Below are positions 10,372-19,624 of a stretch of 64,000 nt of DNA, piece by piece. The notes under the pieces are model-generated. The model ran no database searches. It had not been told where the DNA came from and was given only the letters and a program-made list of their open reading frames with translations. How positions within the stretch are numbered: position 1 is the stretch's first letter; each line of letters starts with the position of its first letter. This stretch comes from Rhodobacter sp. (GTDB taxonomy: Bacteria; Pseudomonadota; Alphaproteobacteria; Rhodobacterales; Rhodobacteraceae). The position numbers and the translations under genes are program-made. The stretch is from NCBI GenBank assembly GCA_016704435.1, contig JADJAB010000006.1, positions 1 to 64,000 of the forward strand, in the 5' to 3' direction.

Positions 10372-10632
10372 TCAGATCGTCCAGTGCGTCAGATCCGTCC
10401 GGCGAAACAGGAAGTTTCCGAGATGGAAGTCGATCTCCGGCATCTCGAAACCGGTAAGCGTGAGGTCGACCTCGAGCTCTTCCAGTTCAACGAACCCGAC
10501 TCTCGGGTTCTCATCGTCCCACTCACCGGTCTCCCGGATGCGGTTCAGCGCAATGGCAAGCAGGCGGATGCCTGGTATCGGCAAGTGATCAATGACAAGG
10601 CGGGGCACGGTCTTCGTTCCCAGTTCGCGCAA
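10372..10632 (-). pseudogene. ParB-like nuclease domain fragment
   Basis: The minus strand encodes RELGTKTVPRLVIDHLPIP, LLAIALNRIRETGEWDD and VDLTLTGFEMPEIDFHLG. This matches the C-terminal half of the ParB/Spo0J-like nuclease domain proteins that occur beside DNA methylases and phage-like elements (normal form: GHGRxEAxRELG...VPVLVIDHLS...ALNRI). Weak resemblance continues upstream to about 10700 without a start. The fragment is antisense to, and truncated by, the recombinase remnant. Assignment is by motif recognition. Confidence 0.5.
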
Positions 10633-10689
10633 GGCGTCGACGTCACCTTCACCGGTAACGAAGCCGGAACCTACGCCTATGGCGGCTCC

Positions 10690-11798
10690 GGTTCCGGCAG
10701 TTTTTCCGACATCGAGCGGCTGGAAGCCAAGGCCTGCTCGTTCGTCTCCGTCACCCAGTCGTTCAACACCGCCTCTTCGATGGGCCGGCTGACACTGAGC
10801 ATGCTGCTCTCCTTCGCGCAGTTCGAGCGCGAGGTCACGGCCGAACGCATCCGCGACAAGATTGCGGCCTCCAAGAAGAAGGGCCTGTGGATGGGCGGGA
10901 TCCCGCCCCTCGGCTACGATGCCTCAACTGACTGGAAGCTGCGCACCCTGGTTCCGAATGAGGCCGAGGCAGTCACCGTGCAGACCCTGTTCGATCTCTG
11001 CGTCCGGCACGGCTCGCTTCGCGACGTCGAGCGCGAAGCGGCTGTCCCTGGCCTGAGATCGAAGCTGCACCGCTTCAAAAGCGGACGGTTGCAAGGTGGC
11101 AACCAGCTGTCGCGGGGCCAGATCCACAAAATTCTCGTCAACCCGGTCTACCTTGGACTGATCCGGCACCACGACAAGACCTATCCGGGCCAGCATCCGG
11201 AAATCGTCGCCCAAGACCTCTGGGACCGGGTCCAGACCACGCTGCAGGATGCCGCCGGCAAACCACGGGGGCATCGGAACACGAGCGGGGAGCGCGCAGC
11301 CCTGATGGGCAAGCTGCGCGATCAGACCGGTGACCGGCTGACCCCAACCCACACTGTTCGCCGTGGCCGCAGGCTCCGGTACTATGTCTCCAACAGGCTG
11401 ATCGCAGGCGGACCGGGCCCCACGGGCTGGCGATTGCCGGCACCGAGACTTGAGGCCGTCATCAGCGACCTGATTGCCGATCACCTCGTCGTGCGGCAAC
11501 GGCACAGCGGTAGCCGGCTGTGCCCGACGCGCGCTCCGGACGCCACGAGGCCCATATTCGCACCCGCGGAAAGCCTGCCTTCCTGTCGCCACGCATCCAG
11601 GCCGCCATACGCGACGGCATCCAGCCAGCCGATCTTACCCTCGAGCGAATGGTTCGGCGCAGAGCGCCTCACGACTGGCAAGTCCAGGAGCGCTTCTACG
11701 GGTTCCACGCGGCGGCGCCAGACCCGACGCTGCCTGGAACAATCGCCGCGAAGGTGAGGCGAAAAATCCCTGCCAGCGGCGCTATCTTCGCGACTTAG
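10690..11798 (+). pseudogene. serine recombinase (resolvase family), truncated and internally deleted
   Basis: From about 10700 the plus strand reads SFVSVTQSFNTASSMGRLTL, LLSFAQFEREVTAERIRDKI and GGIPPLGYD, the C-terminal part of a serine-recombinase catalytic domain followed by the recombinase domain and a zinc-ribbon-like region. The N-terminal part with the catalytic Ser is missing. After about 11510 the frame loses resemblance, while the frame starting near 11520 gives HIRTRGKPAFLSPRIQAAI, QPADLTLERMVRR and DWQVQERFYGF, the usual C-terminus. Roughly 100 residues of the expected linker appear deleted between these pieces. It cannot be active. Confidence 0.75.
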
Positions 11799-12038
11799 CT
11801 CACTGAAGTTGTACGTATTTCTGTCGCGAAGACGCACAGGGTGTCACGGAAACTCCCTGCTGGCAGGGAATTTCCCACCAAAACCGAAGCGCATGAAGCA
11901 GGGGTCAGAGACGCGGTCGCGACAGCGCGCCGGTCTGCAGCTGCGAACAGTCTCTCGCGCATGGCAGAGCGCAGAAAAGCCCGGAAATCCGGGCCGAAAT
12001 CGACACAATAGATGATTAATATCAATTACTTGGGTGGG
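11799..12038. other. spacer between recombinase remnant and tRNA-Ser
   Basis: No gene is seen. This side faces the 3' end of tRNA-Ser, a common integration site for island elements, but I found no second copy of the tRNA 3' sequence in the window. Confidence 0.4.
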
Positions 12039-12128
12039 TGGCGGAGCCGAAGGGATTCGAACCCTCGAGACGGTTTCCCGCCTGCGCCCTTAGCAGGGGC
12101 GTGCCTTCGACCACTCGGCCACAGCTCC
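12039..12128 (-). tRNA. tRNA-Ser(GCT)
   Basis: On the minus strand a 7-bp acceptor stem GGAGCTG/CGGCTCC closes the cloverleaf (12128 to 12043), followed by discriminator G and an encoded CCA (12039-12041). The anticodon loop CTGCTAA carries anticodon GCT, reading AGC/AGT. The long variable arm expected of tRNA-Ser and the T-loop GGTTCGAATCC are present. Its 3' end points at the mobile-element remnants. Confidence 0.95.
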
Positions 12129-12179
12129 GTCCGCCCGTTTAAGGGGGAAGGCGGGCGGGGGCAAGGGGGTAAGGCAAGT

Positions 12180-13385
12180 CTAGCTCAGCTTCTGAAGGCC
12201 CATTGCCGCCTTGATCTGCCGCTTCATGTTCTGGCCTGCGCGGTGGTCGCTGGGCGAGGTGGACAAGGTGATTGTCTCAAGCCCCGGCATGTCCGGCTTT
12301 GCCTCCAAACGGGGGTGGCCGTTGTTGGACTTGAATTCATATCCGTGGCGACAAGCAGCCGTTGGATATCTGCCGCCATTCCGGCCGCCGGTGCCCGGGT
12401 TGCAGCGTCGATCTCTTGCTCCAGAACCGAAAACTGCGGCGATGGCGGCGCCCGCAGGATGGCGTCTGCCACGGCAAGACTGCGCTTGTCCCAGCCTTTG
12501 TCGGGGCCGATTTCGCGGAACGTACCCGCGATCGCCCGCAATCTGTCGTGAAACTCGCCATACGCGCTCCGGCCCGATGTCTGGAATCTCCCAGCGCGCC
12601 TCCGTCGCCCCGCCCTCGTTCCGGTTCGACAGGCGCCTGCGACAAGTCCTGCAACTGCTGCCGCAGTTCAACGATGGCGGCATCCTTCTCAGCGATCTCG
12701 GCATCAAAGCTGGCGACCAGGTCCCGGTCTTCTCGCACGGATATCCGGGCGTCCCGGCCAGCCCGATCCGCGCTTCCTGCAGATCGGTCCACAGTCCCAG
12801 CTTTCGCCTTGGGCATGCCGCCGCAATAGTCGCTGACCGACCGATGACAGCCTCCTTCAGCGCGCGGCTGTCGGGCAGTTGCCAACCGATGAACAGCGAC
12901 GGCACAAGACCGCGACCCGGAATGCCAAGCCCAATGGTCCCACCATAGGCATTAAGGCCGCCGCTCAGGTCCTTGAGGCGGAACGAAAACGCCCGATCCG
13001 GTTCAAGGACGACATGGGCGACACCCGCCAATGCAACGGACATCGGGTCGATCTCGCGGCTCCAGCGCCCATTGTCCGGCGCTGCGCAGACACCCAGACG
13101 ATCGGAAGTCGGGTCGAGGCGGTGCCCCTCCAGGATTGCCTGGGCCAGAAGGAGTCCCCCTTCATCGTCAGGCGATATCCGGTGCGGCAAGAGGCCGGGG
13201 ACTCAGCAACCCATCGCAGCATGCTTTTCCTCCAGAAACATGCGGACGATATGCGGGCGGCGAGGCGGGGAAAGATCGGCCAGTGCTTGCTGGGCCAGAC
13301 ATTGGCCACGAACCCGCAGGAGCGGTCCTTCAGACGTTGACCGTGCGACAGCCTCGGTTCGCCAGGAGGGCGCCTTCTTGCTCAT
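12180..13385 (-). pseudogene. degenerate gene(s) of unknown function
   Basis: I do not recognise this region. On the minus strand several plausible protein segments appear in different frames: LAQQALADLSPPRRPHIVRM (~13300), DEGGLLLAQAILEGHRLDP and PDRAFSFRLKDLSGGLNAYG (13170-12950), a coiled coil DAEIAEKDAAIVELRQQLQD (~12700), DKRSLAVADAILRAP with SVLEQEIDAATRAP (12500-12400), and a tail ending GQNMKRQIKAAMGLQKLS at 12183. They may be one protein of about 330-400 residues broken by several frame changes. Location beside the tRNA-linked debris suggests an element-borne gene, but no family can be named. Confidence 0.35.
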
Positions 13386-13929
13386 CCGGGATTTCGTGTC
13401 GAAACCCGATTGCGGACAGGGTTCCACCTTCTGGAAAACAGATCCCGAAGAACCAGCCCTTCGCCCGATGCACTGCGCAATTCAGGCGACTCGCGCTCAA
13501 TTCGTGCGGTATCGGCCGTGTTCAGGACGGTCGAAGCTTTCATGCCTCGAAGCCAGGCCAGCACAGTCGCGACGACTTCGGCCTCGGTAGGCATCCGTTT
13601 CAGCAGGCAGGAATTGTTGCGAACAAAGACTATCTTGTGACCTCGACAGAAGCGAGAATCACTTTATCATCAGAATCGTGCGGTCTCAAGGCAATCGTGA
13701 GAGGGAGACTCCCGATTCGGATGACCATCGAGATGCTCGGCAGAAGCGCACAGAATGGAGCGGCTGTCGCGACGGTGCAGGTCCTTGCGCTAATGTGGCT
13801 TTGGTAGCCCGGCGGTTGCAAGTGCGTATAGTCCGAAACGGAAACGGTCAAAGGCCCCGCTGAACGGATACCCAAAGCGGAGCAATCCCTTGCGTCCGTC
13901 CAGCGCCCCGGTTCAGGACACCCGCCGCC
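13386..13929. other. unassigned stretch downstream of ychF
   Basis: Minus-strand frames give MPTEAEVVATVLAWLRGMKA (~13590) and HDSDDKVILASVEVTR (~13670), which look protein-like but are short and out of frame with each other. They may be further pieces of the degenerate gene to the left. No known family recognised. Confidence 0.3.
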
Positions 13930-15030
13930 TCAGGCGTTGAACACAGGAAGTGCAGCACGTCGCCGTCCTTGACCTCATAAGTCTTGCCTTCGACCCGGAA
14001 CTTCCCCGCCTCCTTGGCCCCCGCCTCGCCCTTGCCAGCCACATAGTCGGCGTAAGCCACAGTCTCGGACCGGATGAACCCCTTCTCAAAGTCCCCGTGA
14101 ATAACCCCCGCCGCCTGCGGCGCGAGGGTGCCTTTTTCGATCGTCCAGGCGCGGGCTTCCTTCGGTCCGACAGTGAAATAGGTCTGCAGGCCCAGAAGCT
14201 GGTGGCCTGCCCGGATCAGCCGGTCAAGTCCGGCCTCGTGCAGGCCCATCTCCTCAAGGAAGATCGCCGCCTCATCTTCGGGCAGCTGCGCCAGCTCTTC
14301 CTCTATCCGGGCCGATATCACCACCGAACCGGCCCCCTGCGAAGCCGCCAGTTCGGCCACACGGGCCGATTGCGAATTTCCCGATGCGGCCGAGGCCTCC
14401 TCGACGTTGCAGACATAGAGAACAGGCTTCGAGGTCAGAAGCTGCAACAGCCGCCAGTTGCGCAGATCATCCGGCGATACCTTCACCGTCCGCGCCGGTT
14501 TGCCCTGTGCCAGTGCCACCTCCGGCCAGCGACAGCAGCCGGTCCTGTTCGACCGCCTCCTTGTCGCCGCCCTTGATCTTGCGGGCCAGGTTGGTGCGGC
14601 GCCGCTCGATCGAGTCCAGGTCGGCCAGCATCAACTCGGTCTCGATGGTCTCGGCATCGGCCACCGGGTCGATGCGGCCTTCGACATGGGTGATGTCGCC
14701 GTCTTCGAAGCAGCGCAGCACATGGGCGATGGCGTCGCATTCGCGGATGTTGGCCAGGAACTGGTTGCCCAGGCCCTCGCCCTTCGAGGCCCCGCGCACC
14801 AGCCCCGCGATATCGACAAAGGTCATCCGCGTCGGGATGATCTGCTTCGATCCGGCGATCCTGGCCAGCACCTCCAGCCGCGCGTCGGGCACGGCGACCT
14901 CGCCGACATTCGGCTCGATGGTGCAGAAGGGGAAATTCGCCGCTTGTGCCGCCGCCGTGCGGGTCAGCGCGTTGAAGAGCGTGGACTTGCCCACATTCGG
15001 CAGCCCGACGATGCCCATCCTGAAACCCAT
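13930..15030 (-). CDS. ychF: ribosome-associated ATPase YchF (Obg-like), two frameshifts
   Basis: Obg-family P-loop protein that prefers ATP and binds ribosomes; widely conserved. The start MGFRMGIVGLPNVGKSTLF carries the G1 loop; CTIEPNVGEV and VDIAGLVRGASKGEGLGNQF are the switch regions; the C-terminal TGS-like domain ends ...VKDGDVLHFL. One extra base near 14521 shifts LLSLA(E)VALAQGKPARTV into the next frame. A second change near 13943 hides the normal last residues FNA and their TGA (13930-13932). Both breaks fall in invariant sequence of a gene rarely lost, so sequencing error is likely. Confidence 0.92.
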
Positions 15031-15311
15031 GCTGCCCTCCTGCGGCGATCCGCGCCGTCTTAGGCGGGCGCGGGCAAAGGTTCAAGCTTTCGCAGCGCGT
15101 TCGTTGCGGGGACGCCGGGCACGAAGGTCCGCGCGGCGAACCCATCGCGCCGACGGGTGATGATCCGGCCATCAGGCAGTCCGCAGGGTCAAACAGGACT
15201 CCACAGGCCGGCGACAACAGGCAATAGATGGGGAGGAAGCCAGAAGCGCCGTCCGCGCGGGTTCGCCATCAGGGCCGATCGCCGGGACATCGCCGCTCGA
15301 AGAGGTCACGC

Positions 15312-16559
15312 ATGCAGCACCGCCCCGGTCCCGGCCACCCTGATGCCCCCGGTTTCTGGCTGGACGATCCGGCCCACCGCGCCTGGCTGGCGGCCGACGC
15401 CGCGCGGCAGTTCGGTTTTTTCCGCGCCGCATTGCACCCCGTCGCCGGGTTTCATGTGCTGGGTCACGACGGCCGGCCACTTGCCGACCCGGTGCAGGAA
15501 CTGCATGCGACGACGCGGATGGTGCATTCCTTTGCGCTGGGGCATCTGGCCGGCCAGCCCGACTGCGCGACGATGATCGACCAGGGCATGCGCTATCTGG
15601 CCAGCCACCACCACGACCGCCAGCATGGCGGCTGGCTCTGGTCGCTGAACGGCGATGCGGTGCAGGACGGGCGCAAGCTGGCCTATGGCCATGTCTTCGT
15701 ACTGCTGGCGGGCTCCAGCGCGCGGCTGGCCGGGCATCCGCAGGCCGACCGGCTGATCGACGATGCCAGCGCCGTGCTGGAGGCCCGGTTCTGGGAAGAA
15801 GCCCCCGGCCTCTTCGCCGACGAATGGGCGCGCGACTGGACGCCGTTTTCAATCTATCGCGGCATGAACGCCAACATGCACGGAGTCGAGGCGCTGCTGG
15901 CCGCCTATGAATCGACGGGGCGCGAGGTCCATTTGACCCGCGCCGGGCGGATCCTCGATTTCTTCCTGCGCCGGATCGCGCCGCAATGTGGCTTTCGCGT
16001 GCCCGAGCACTACGGGCCCGACTGGCAGGTCGACCGGGCCTATGCCGGCGACCCGATGTTCCGCCCGCCGGGCACCACGCCGGGCCATTCATTCGAGCTG
16101 GCGCGGCTCTTGCTGCAGTGGTGGGACCTCGCGGGCCGACCGGATGACGGCTCGCCTGCGCTGGCGCGGCGACTGGTCGAAACCGCGCTGGCCGATGGCT
16201 GGGACAGGGCGCGCGGCGGGCTGGTCTATACCGTGGGCTTCGACGGCCGCCCGGAAATCCTGTCGCGCTACTGGTGGCCGGTGACCGAAGCGATCGGCGC
16301 GCTGGCAGCCCTGATCAAGCTGGAACGACGGGCCGAGGACGAGGTCTGGTATCGCCGCCTCTGGAGCTTTGCCGATACCGCCTTCATCGACCACGCCCGC
16401 GGCGGCTGGTTTCCCGAGGTCGGCGACGACGGCCGCCCTTCGGCCACGCAATTCAAGGGCAAGCCCGACATCTACCACGCCCTGCAGGCCACGCTTTTCC
16501 CACTGGCACCGGGCCTGTCGCGGTTCGGCGACGGTCTGCGCGCCAATCCCCTCTGGTAG
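15312..16559 (+). CDS. AGE-family sugar epimerase/isomerase
   Basis: Cytoplasmic (alpha/alpha)6-barrel protein of the N-acylglucosamine 2-epimerase / aldose-ketose isomerase family (YihS and mannose isomerase type). About 415 residues, the normal length. Typical signatures are TTRMVHSFALGH in the N-terminal third, YGHVFVLLAGSS, MNANMHGVEALLAAYE, PGHSFELARLLLQWW and RYWWPVTEAIGALAAL, with the conserved His of the barrel. I chose ATG 15312 (MQHRPGPGHP); an in-frame extension upstream lacks family character. It is convergent with the amine/amide operon; mannose-to-fructose isomerisation is a reasonable guess. Confidence 0.8.
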   Translation: MQHRPGPGHPDAPGFWLDDPAHRAWLAADAARQFGFFRAALHPVAGFHVLGHDGRPLADPVQELHATTRMVHSFALGHLAGQPDCATMIDQGMRYLASHHHDRQHGGWLWSLNGDAVQDGRKLAYGHVFVLLAGSSARLAGHPQADRLIDDASAVLEARFWEEAPGLFADEWARDWTPFSIYRGMNANMHGVEALLAAYESTGREVHLTRAGRILDFFLRRIAPQCGFRVPEHYGPDWQVDRAYAGDPMFRPPGTTPGHSFELARLLLQWWDLAGRPDDGSPALARRLVETALADGWDRARGGLVYTVGFDGRPEILSRYWWPVTEAIGALAALIKLERRAEDEVWYRRLWSFADTAFIDHARGGWFPEVGDDGRPSATQFKGKPDIYHALQATLFPLAPGLSRFGDGLRANPLW

Positions 16560-16562
16560 GCC

Positions 16563-18149
16563 TCAGCCCCAGTCGCCGATCAGCACGTTGCGGGTGACCT
16601 GCTCGACCGACGCATCGCGGGCGATCAGGCCGGCCACCCATTCGCAGGAGCCCGCGTTGAAGATGCCGCCCTTGCCGCGGCGATAGTCCAGCATGGCGCC
16701 GTTGCCATGGGTCACGCGGGCGACGGTGTCCTCGGTCACCTCGCCGAACAGCGACATTGCCAGTTCCTCGGCATCTTCACTGCCGATGAAGGCGTCGCGG
16801 TCGTTTGCGTCGGCGCTGTGGGCCAGCGTGGTGGCAGGGGCAAGACCGACGATCACCGCCTCTCCGGCCAGGGCGGCCTGGTCCGATGGGTAGGGCAGGC
16901 CATGGGCCATGGTGTAGTCGATCCCGTCCACCTCATAGGCAAAGATCCGGGCGTCGCGACCCAGCACGTCGCCATAGCCCATGCCAGAGCCCTTTAGCGC
17001 CCAATGGTGGGGGCGGTAGATGGTAAAGCCCCCGGCACCATGGGCGGCGCAGCGGCTCCACCCGGCATAGACGCCGGCCGATCCGGTCAGGCCCATGGTC
17101 AGCGTGGCGGGGCGGTGGATGTCGCGGTGGTCCCAGTGGTCGGTCATTCGGCTGCGGTCGGGGGTGGGGTCTTCGGCCCCGGCGCGGGTCTTGTAGCAGG
17201 TCTGTGTCGCCAGATCGGCGGAAAGCCTTGTCTGCCAATAGAAATTCCCGGCAAAGCGGCAGAGCTGGCCGCCCTGATCGACCCAGGTCTCCAGATGGTC
17301 GCGCATCTCCCATGTCCAGTATTCGTCATGGCCGACGATCAGCGCGCGGGGGTAGGCGTTCAGTGCCGCGGGGTTGGCGTGCAGGTCGTGCTGGGTCAGG
17401 TAATCCAGCGCAATCCCCTGCGCCTCGCACCACAGCGCGAAGGGGCGCTCGAACGCGGCCCAGCCGGAGGAGGCGTATTTCTTCGAGATGCCCTTAGATC
17501 GCGCATAGATCATGTGCGGATAGCTGGGTCGCTGGTTCGGCGGGCTGGAATGCGGAATGCGCGGGGCATCCGAGGGCCATTCGACAAAGCCCCTGGCCCA
17601 AGGTCGATGGATCGAGACATTGGCGGCGAAGGTCTGCCCCTCGGGCCCGGTCAGCCCCTGATAATGGTTCGATCCGCCCCAGTCGTTGTAGGCGCACCAG
17701 GTTCCGGTCGCCAGCACCATGGCGATGCGCGCCGTGGGCTGGGCCGCGCGCAACACGAACATGTGCTGGCTCGCAACGCCTTGCGCGGAAAGGGTGATCC
17801 GATAGACGCCGCTTTTCCAGCTTTCCGGCAGGGTCAGGGTGTAGCGTTCCGGCCAGCCGCAGCCGGTGACCGAGCAATCGGCCGGGGTCTCGGCAAAACC
17901 GCCGGGGAAGGTGGCCTCATGCACGCATTCGGGGTGCAACCCGTCGCGTTCGATGCGCAAGGCAATCTCGGCGGCCTGCGACATGGCATGCAGGCGAAGG
18001 GTCTCGCCTGCGGCATAGGAGATGCGGTCGGTATAGCCCCAGACCTGCGGGCGCATCGGGTCCGGGCTGGCCATCTGGTAATAATGCCCCGAGACGGCAT
18101 CGCCGGTGTCATGTCGGGCGGCGACAAAAAATCCTTGCAGGTCAGTCAT
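16563..18149 (-). CDS. N,N-dimethylformamidase large-subunit-like hydrolase
   Basis: Belongs by sequence to the group annotated as N,N-dimethylformamidase beta (large) subunit-like proteins: an N-terminal beta-sandwich (GYTDRISYAAGETLRLH) followed by a glutaminase-amidotransferase-like domain with TWCAYNDWGGSNHYQG, LDYLTQHDLHANP, YPRALIVGHDEYWTWEM and GGQLCRFAGNFYWQ. It is about 528 residues, shorter than characterised DmfA2 (over 700), and no small subunit gene is nearby. ATG 18149 follows gagg at a suitable distance; a GTG at 18161 overlapping the previous stop is possible. Last gene of a five-gene coupled unit, so its substrate is probably an amide or formamide arising in that pathway. Confidence 0.72.
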   Translation of the reverse strand: MTDLQGFFVAARHDTGDAVSGHYYQMASPDPMRPQVWGYTDRISYAAGETLRLHAMSQAAEIALRIERDGLHPECVHEATFPGGFAETPADCSVTGCGWPERYTLTLPESWKSGVYRITLSAQGVASQHMFVLRAAQPTARIAMVLATGTWCAYNDWGGSNHYQGLTGPEGQTFAANVSIHRPWARGFVEWPSDAPRIPHSSPPNQRPSYPHMIYARSKGISKKYASSGWAAFERPFALWCEAQGIALDYLTQHDLHANPAALNAYPRALIVGHDEYWTWEMRDHLETWVDQGGQLCRFAGNFYWQTRLSADLATQTCYKTRAGAEDPTPDRSRMTDHWDHRDIHRPATLTMGLTGSAGVYAGWSRCAAHGAGGFTIYRPHHWALKGSGMGYGDVLGRDARIFAYEVDGIDYTMAHGLPYPSDQAALAGEAVIVGLAPATTLAHSADANDRDAFIGSEDAEELAMSLFGEVTEDTVARVTHGNGAMLDYRRGKGGIFNAGSCEWVAGLIARDASVEQVTRNVLIGDWG

Positions 18150-18157
18150 TTGCGGCC

Positions 18158-19172
18158 TCACTTCAATGGTGAGAGGAAAGAGGTCAGGTTCTGCCCCAGA
18201 TCGTCGGACACATAGCCGCCCTCCTGCACGATCAGCAAAGGCAGGCCGGTGGCGGCGATGGCCTCGGCAATGCGCGAAAAGCCGAGGGTGGTGACGCGCA
18301 GGCCCTTGAACGGGTCGTTCTCATGCGCGTCAAGGCCAAGCGCGACGACGATCACATCGGCACCGAAGCTTTCCACGGCCTGCAGCGCGGTGGCCAGCGT
18401 GGCCAGGTAATCGGCGTCGCCGGTGCCGCGGGCAAGCGGCAGGTTGAGGTTGCAGCCCCGGCCCGCACCTTCCCCGCGTTCCTGCGCATGGCCCCAGTAG
18501 AACGGATAGAACCGCGCCGGATCGGCGTGGATCGAGACGGTCAGCACGTCACCCCGGGCGTAGAAGATGCCTTGGGTGCCGTTGCCGTGATGCACGTCGA
18601 CATCGAGGATGGCGGGGCGCAAACCCTTGCGGCGCAAGGCTTCGGCGGCAATGGCGGCGTTGTTGAGAAAACAGAACCCCCCCGCAAGGTCGGCAAAGGC
18701 GTGGTGGCCGGGCGGGCGGCACAGCGCATAGACCGCCCCCCCCGCCGCCACCGCAGCGGCGGCCGAAAGCGCGGTCTGCGCCGACCAGTAGGCGGCCTCC
18801 CAGGTGCCGGCTGCGATCGGGCATGAGGTGTCGGTCTGGTGAAACCCGGCCTGGCCAAGCACGGATTTCGGGTAGCTGTCGGTCCGGTTTGCCGGGTGGA
18901 TGTTGGGGATCACCTCGGCCGAGGCGCCGCTCATCCGGCTCCATCTTTGGTGGGCGGTGCGCAGGAAGGTCAGGTATTCGGCCGAATGAAGTGCTGCAAT
19001 CGGGCCGAGGCCGTGGTCTTCGGGCGCGGTGAAGGTGCAGCCGGCGGCTTCGGCTCCGGCTTGCAGGATGCCGATGCGGGCCGGCACCTCGGGGGTTGGG
19101 AGAAAGCCTGCCATTGGCCATGAAGTGTTTGGGATCATGCACCTTTTGCCGGGGGTCGAGAAAGGCCTTCAT
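18158..19172 (-). CDS. histone-deacetylase-fold acetylpolyamine amidohydrolase, one frameshift
   Basis: Zinc hydrolase of the arginase/HDAC fold that removes acetyl groups from acetylated amines such as acetylpolyamines. Active-site elements are clear: RPPGHHAF (His pair), DVDVHHGNGTQ (Asp/His zinc ligands), ALGLDAHENDP (second Asp) and QEGGY (transition-state Tyr). The start at 19172 gives MKAFLDPRQKVHDP and HFMANGRLSPNP; one extra C in the run near 19091 then shifts to EVPARIGILQAGAEAAG. Length is about 338 residues as expected. Its ATG overlaps the GNAT stop (ATGA), implying translational coupling. Confidence 0.88.
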
Positions 19173-19624
19173 GCCAATGCCTCCAGTTGCGTGCCTTCCA
19201 GCGTGACCCAGATTTCCTTCGGCTGCGGGGTAAAACCCAGCCGGGCGTAGAAGGCGGCGGCGCCGGGGTTGTCGGCGTAGTAGTTCAGCCGCAGGAAAGT
19301 GGCGCCCCAGCGCGCGGCGACGGCATCGCGCACCGATGCCAGCAGTGCCCGGCCAAGCCCGGTGCCGCGCTGGGTTTCATCCACCCAGAGGTCGGTGACA
19401 AATGCGCCGATCTGGCCGCGCGTGGTCGAGGCAAACAGCGAGTAAAGCGCAACGCCCACCGGCACCGCATCGCCGGCCAGAACCGCCCCGGTGGTGCCCG
19501 CGCTGTCGCCCAGAAGGCGCGCCAGCAGCGCCGCGTCCATCCGGTAGGGGTCGCCCATGTCACGGGCCAGCGACCGCAGCGCGAGGGCGACCTGATCGGG
19601 CGGCGGGGTGGTGGAGATCTGCAT
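19169..19624 (-). CDS. GNAT-family N-acetyltransferase
   Basis: A 151-residue single-domain acetyl-CoA-dependent acetyltransferase. Motif A is DLWVDETQRGTGLGRALL with the acetyl-CoA pyrophosphate loop QRGTGLG near residue 93; motif B is NPGAAAFYARLGF. ATG at 19624 overlaps the TGA of the BKACE gene, and its own TGA overlaps the HDAC-like start, so it sits inside a coupled operon. An acetyltransferase next to an acetylpolyamine amidohydrolase suggests that an amine intermediate is acetylated and deacetylated, or protected; the actual substrate is unknown. Confidence 0.88.
   Translation of the reverse strand: MQISTTPPPDQVALALRSLARDMGDPYRMDAALLARLLGDSAGTTGAVLAGDAVPVGVALYSLFASTTRGQIGAFVTDLWVDETQRGTGLGRALLASVRDAVAARWGATFLRLNYYADNPGAAAFYARLGFTPQPKEIWVTLEGTQLEALA

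Noticed and set aside
12039..12065. Search for attL/attR copy of the tRNA-Ser 3' end
   Set aside because: No second copy of the 3' terminal sequence seen in the window.
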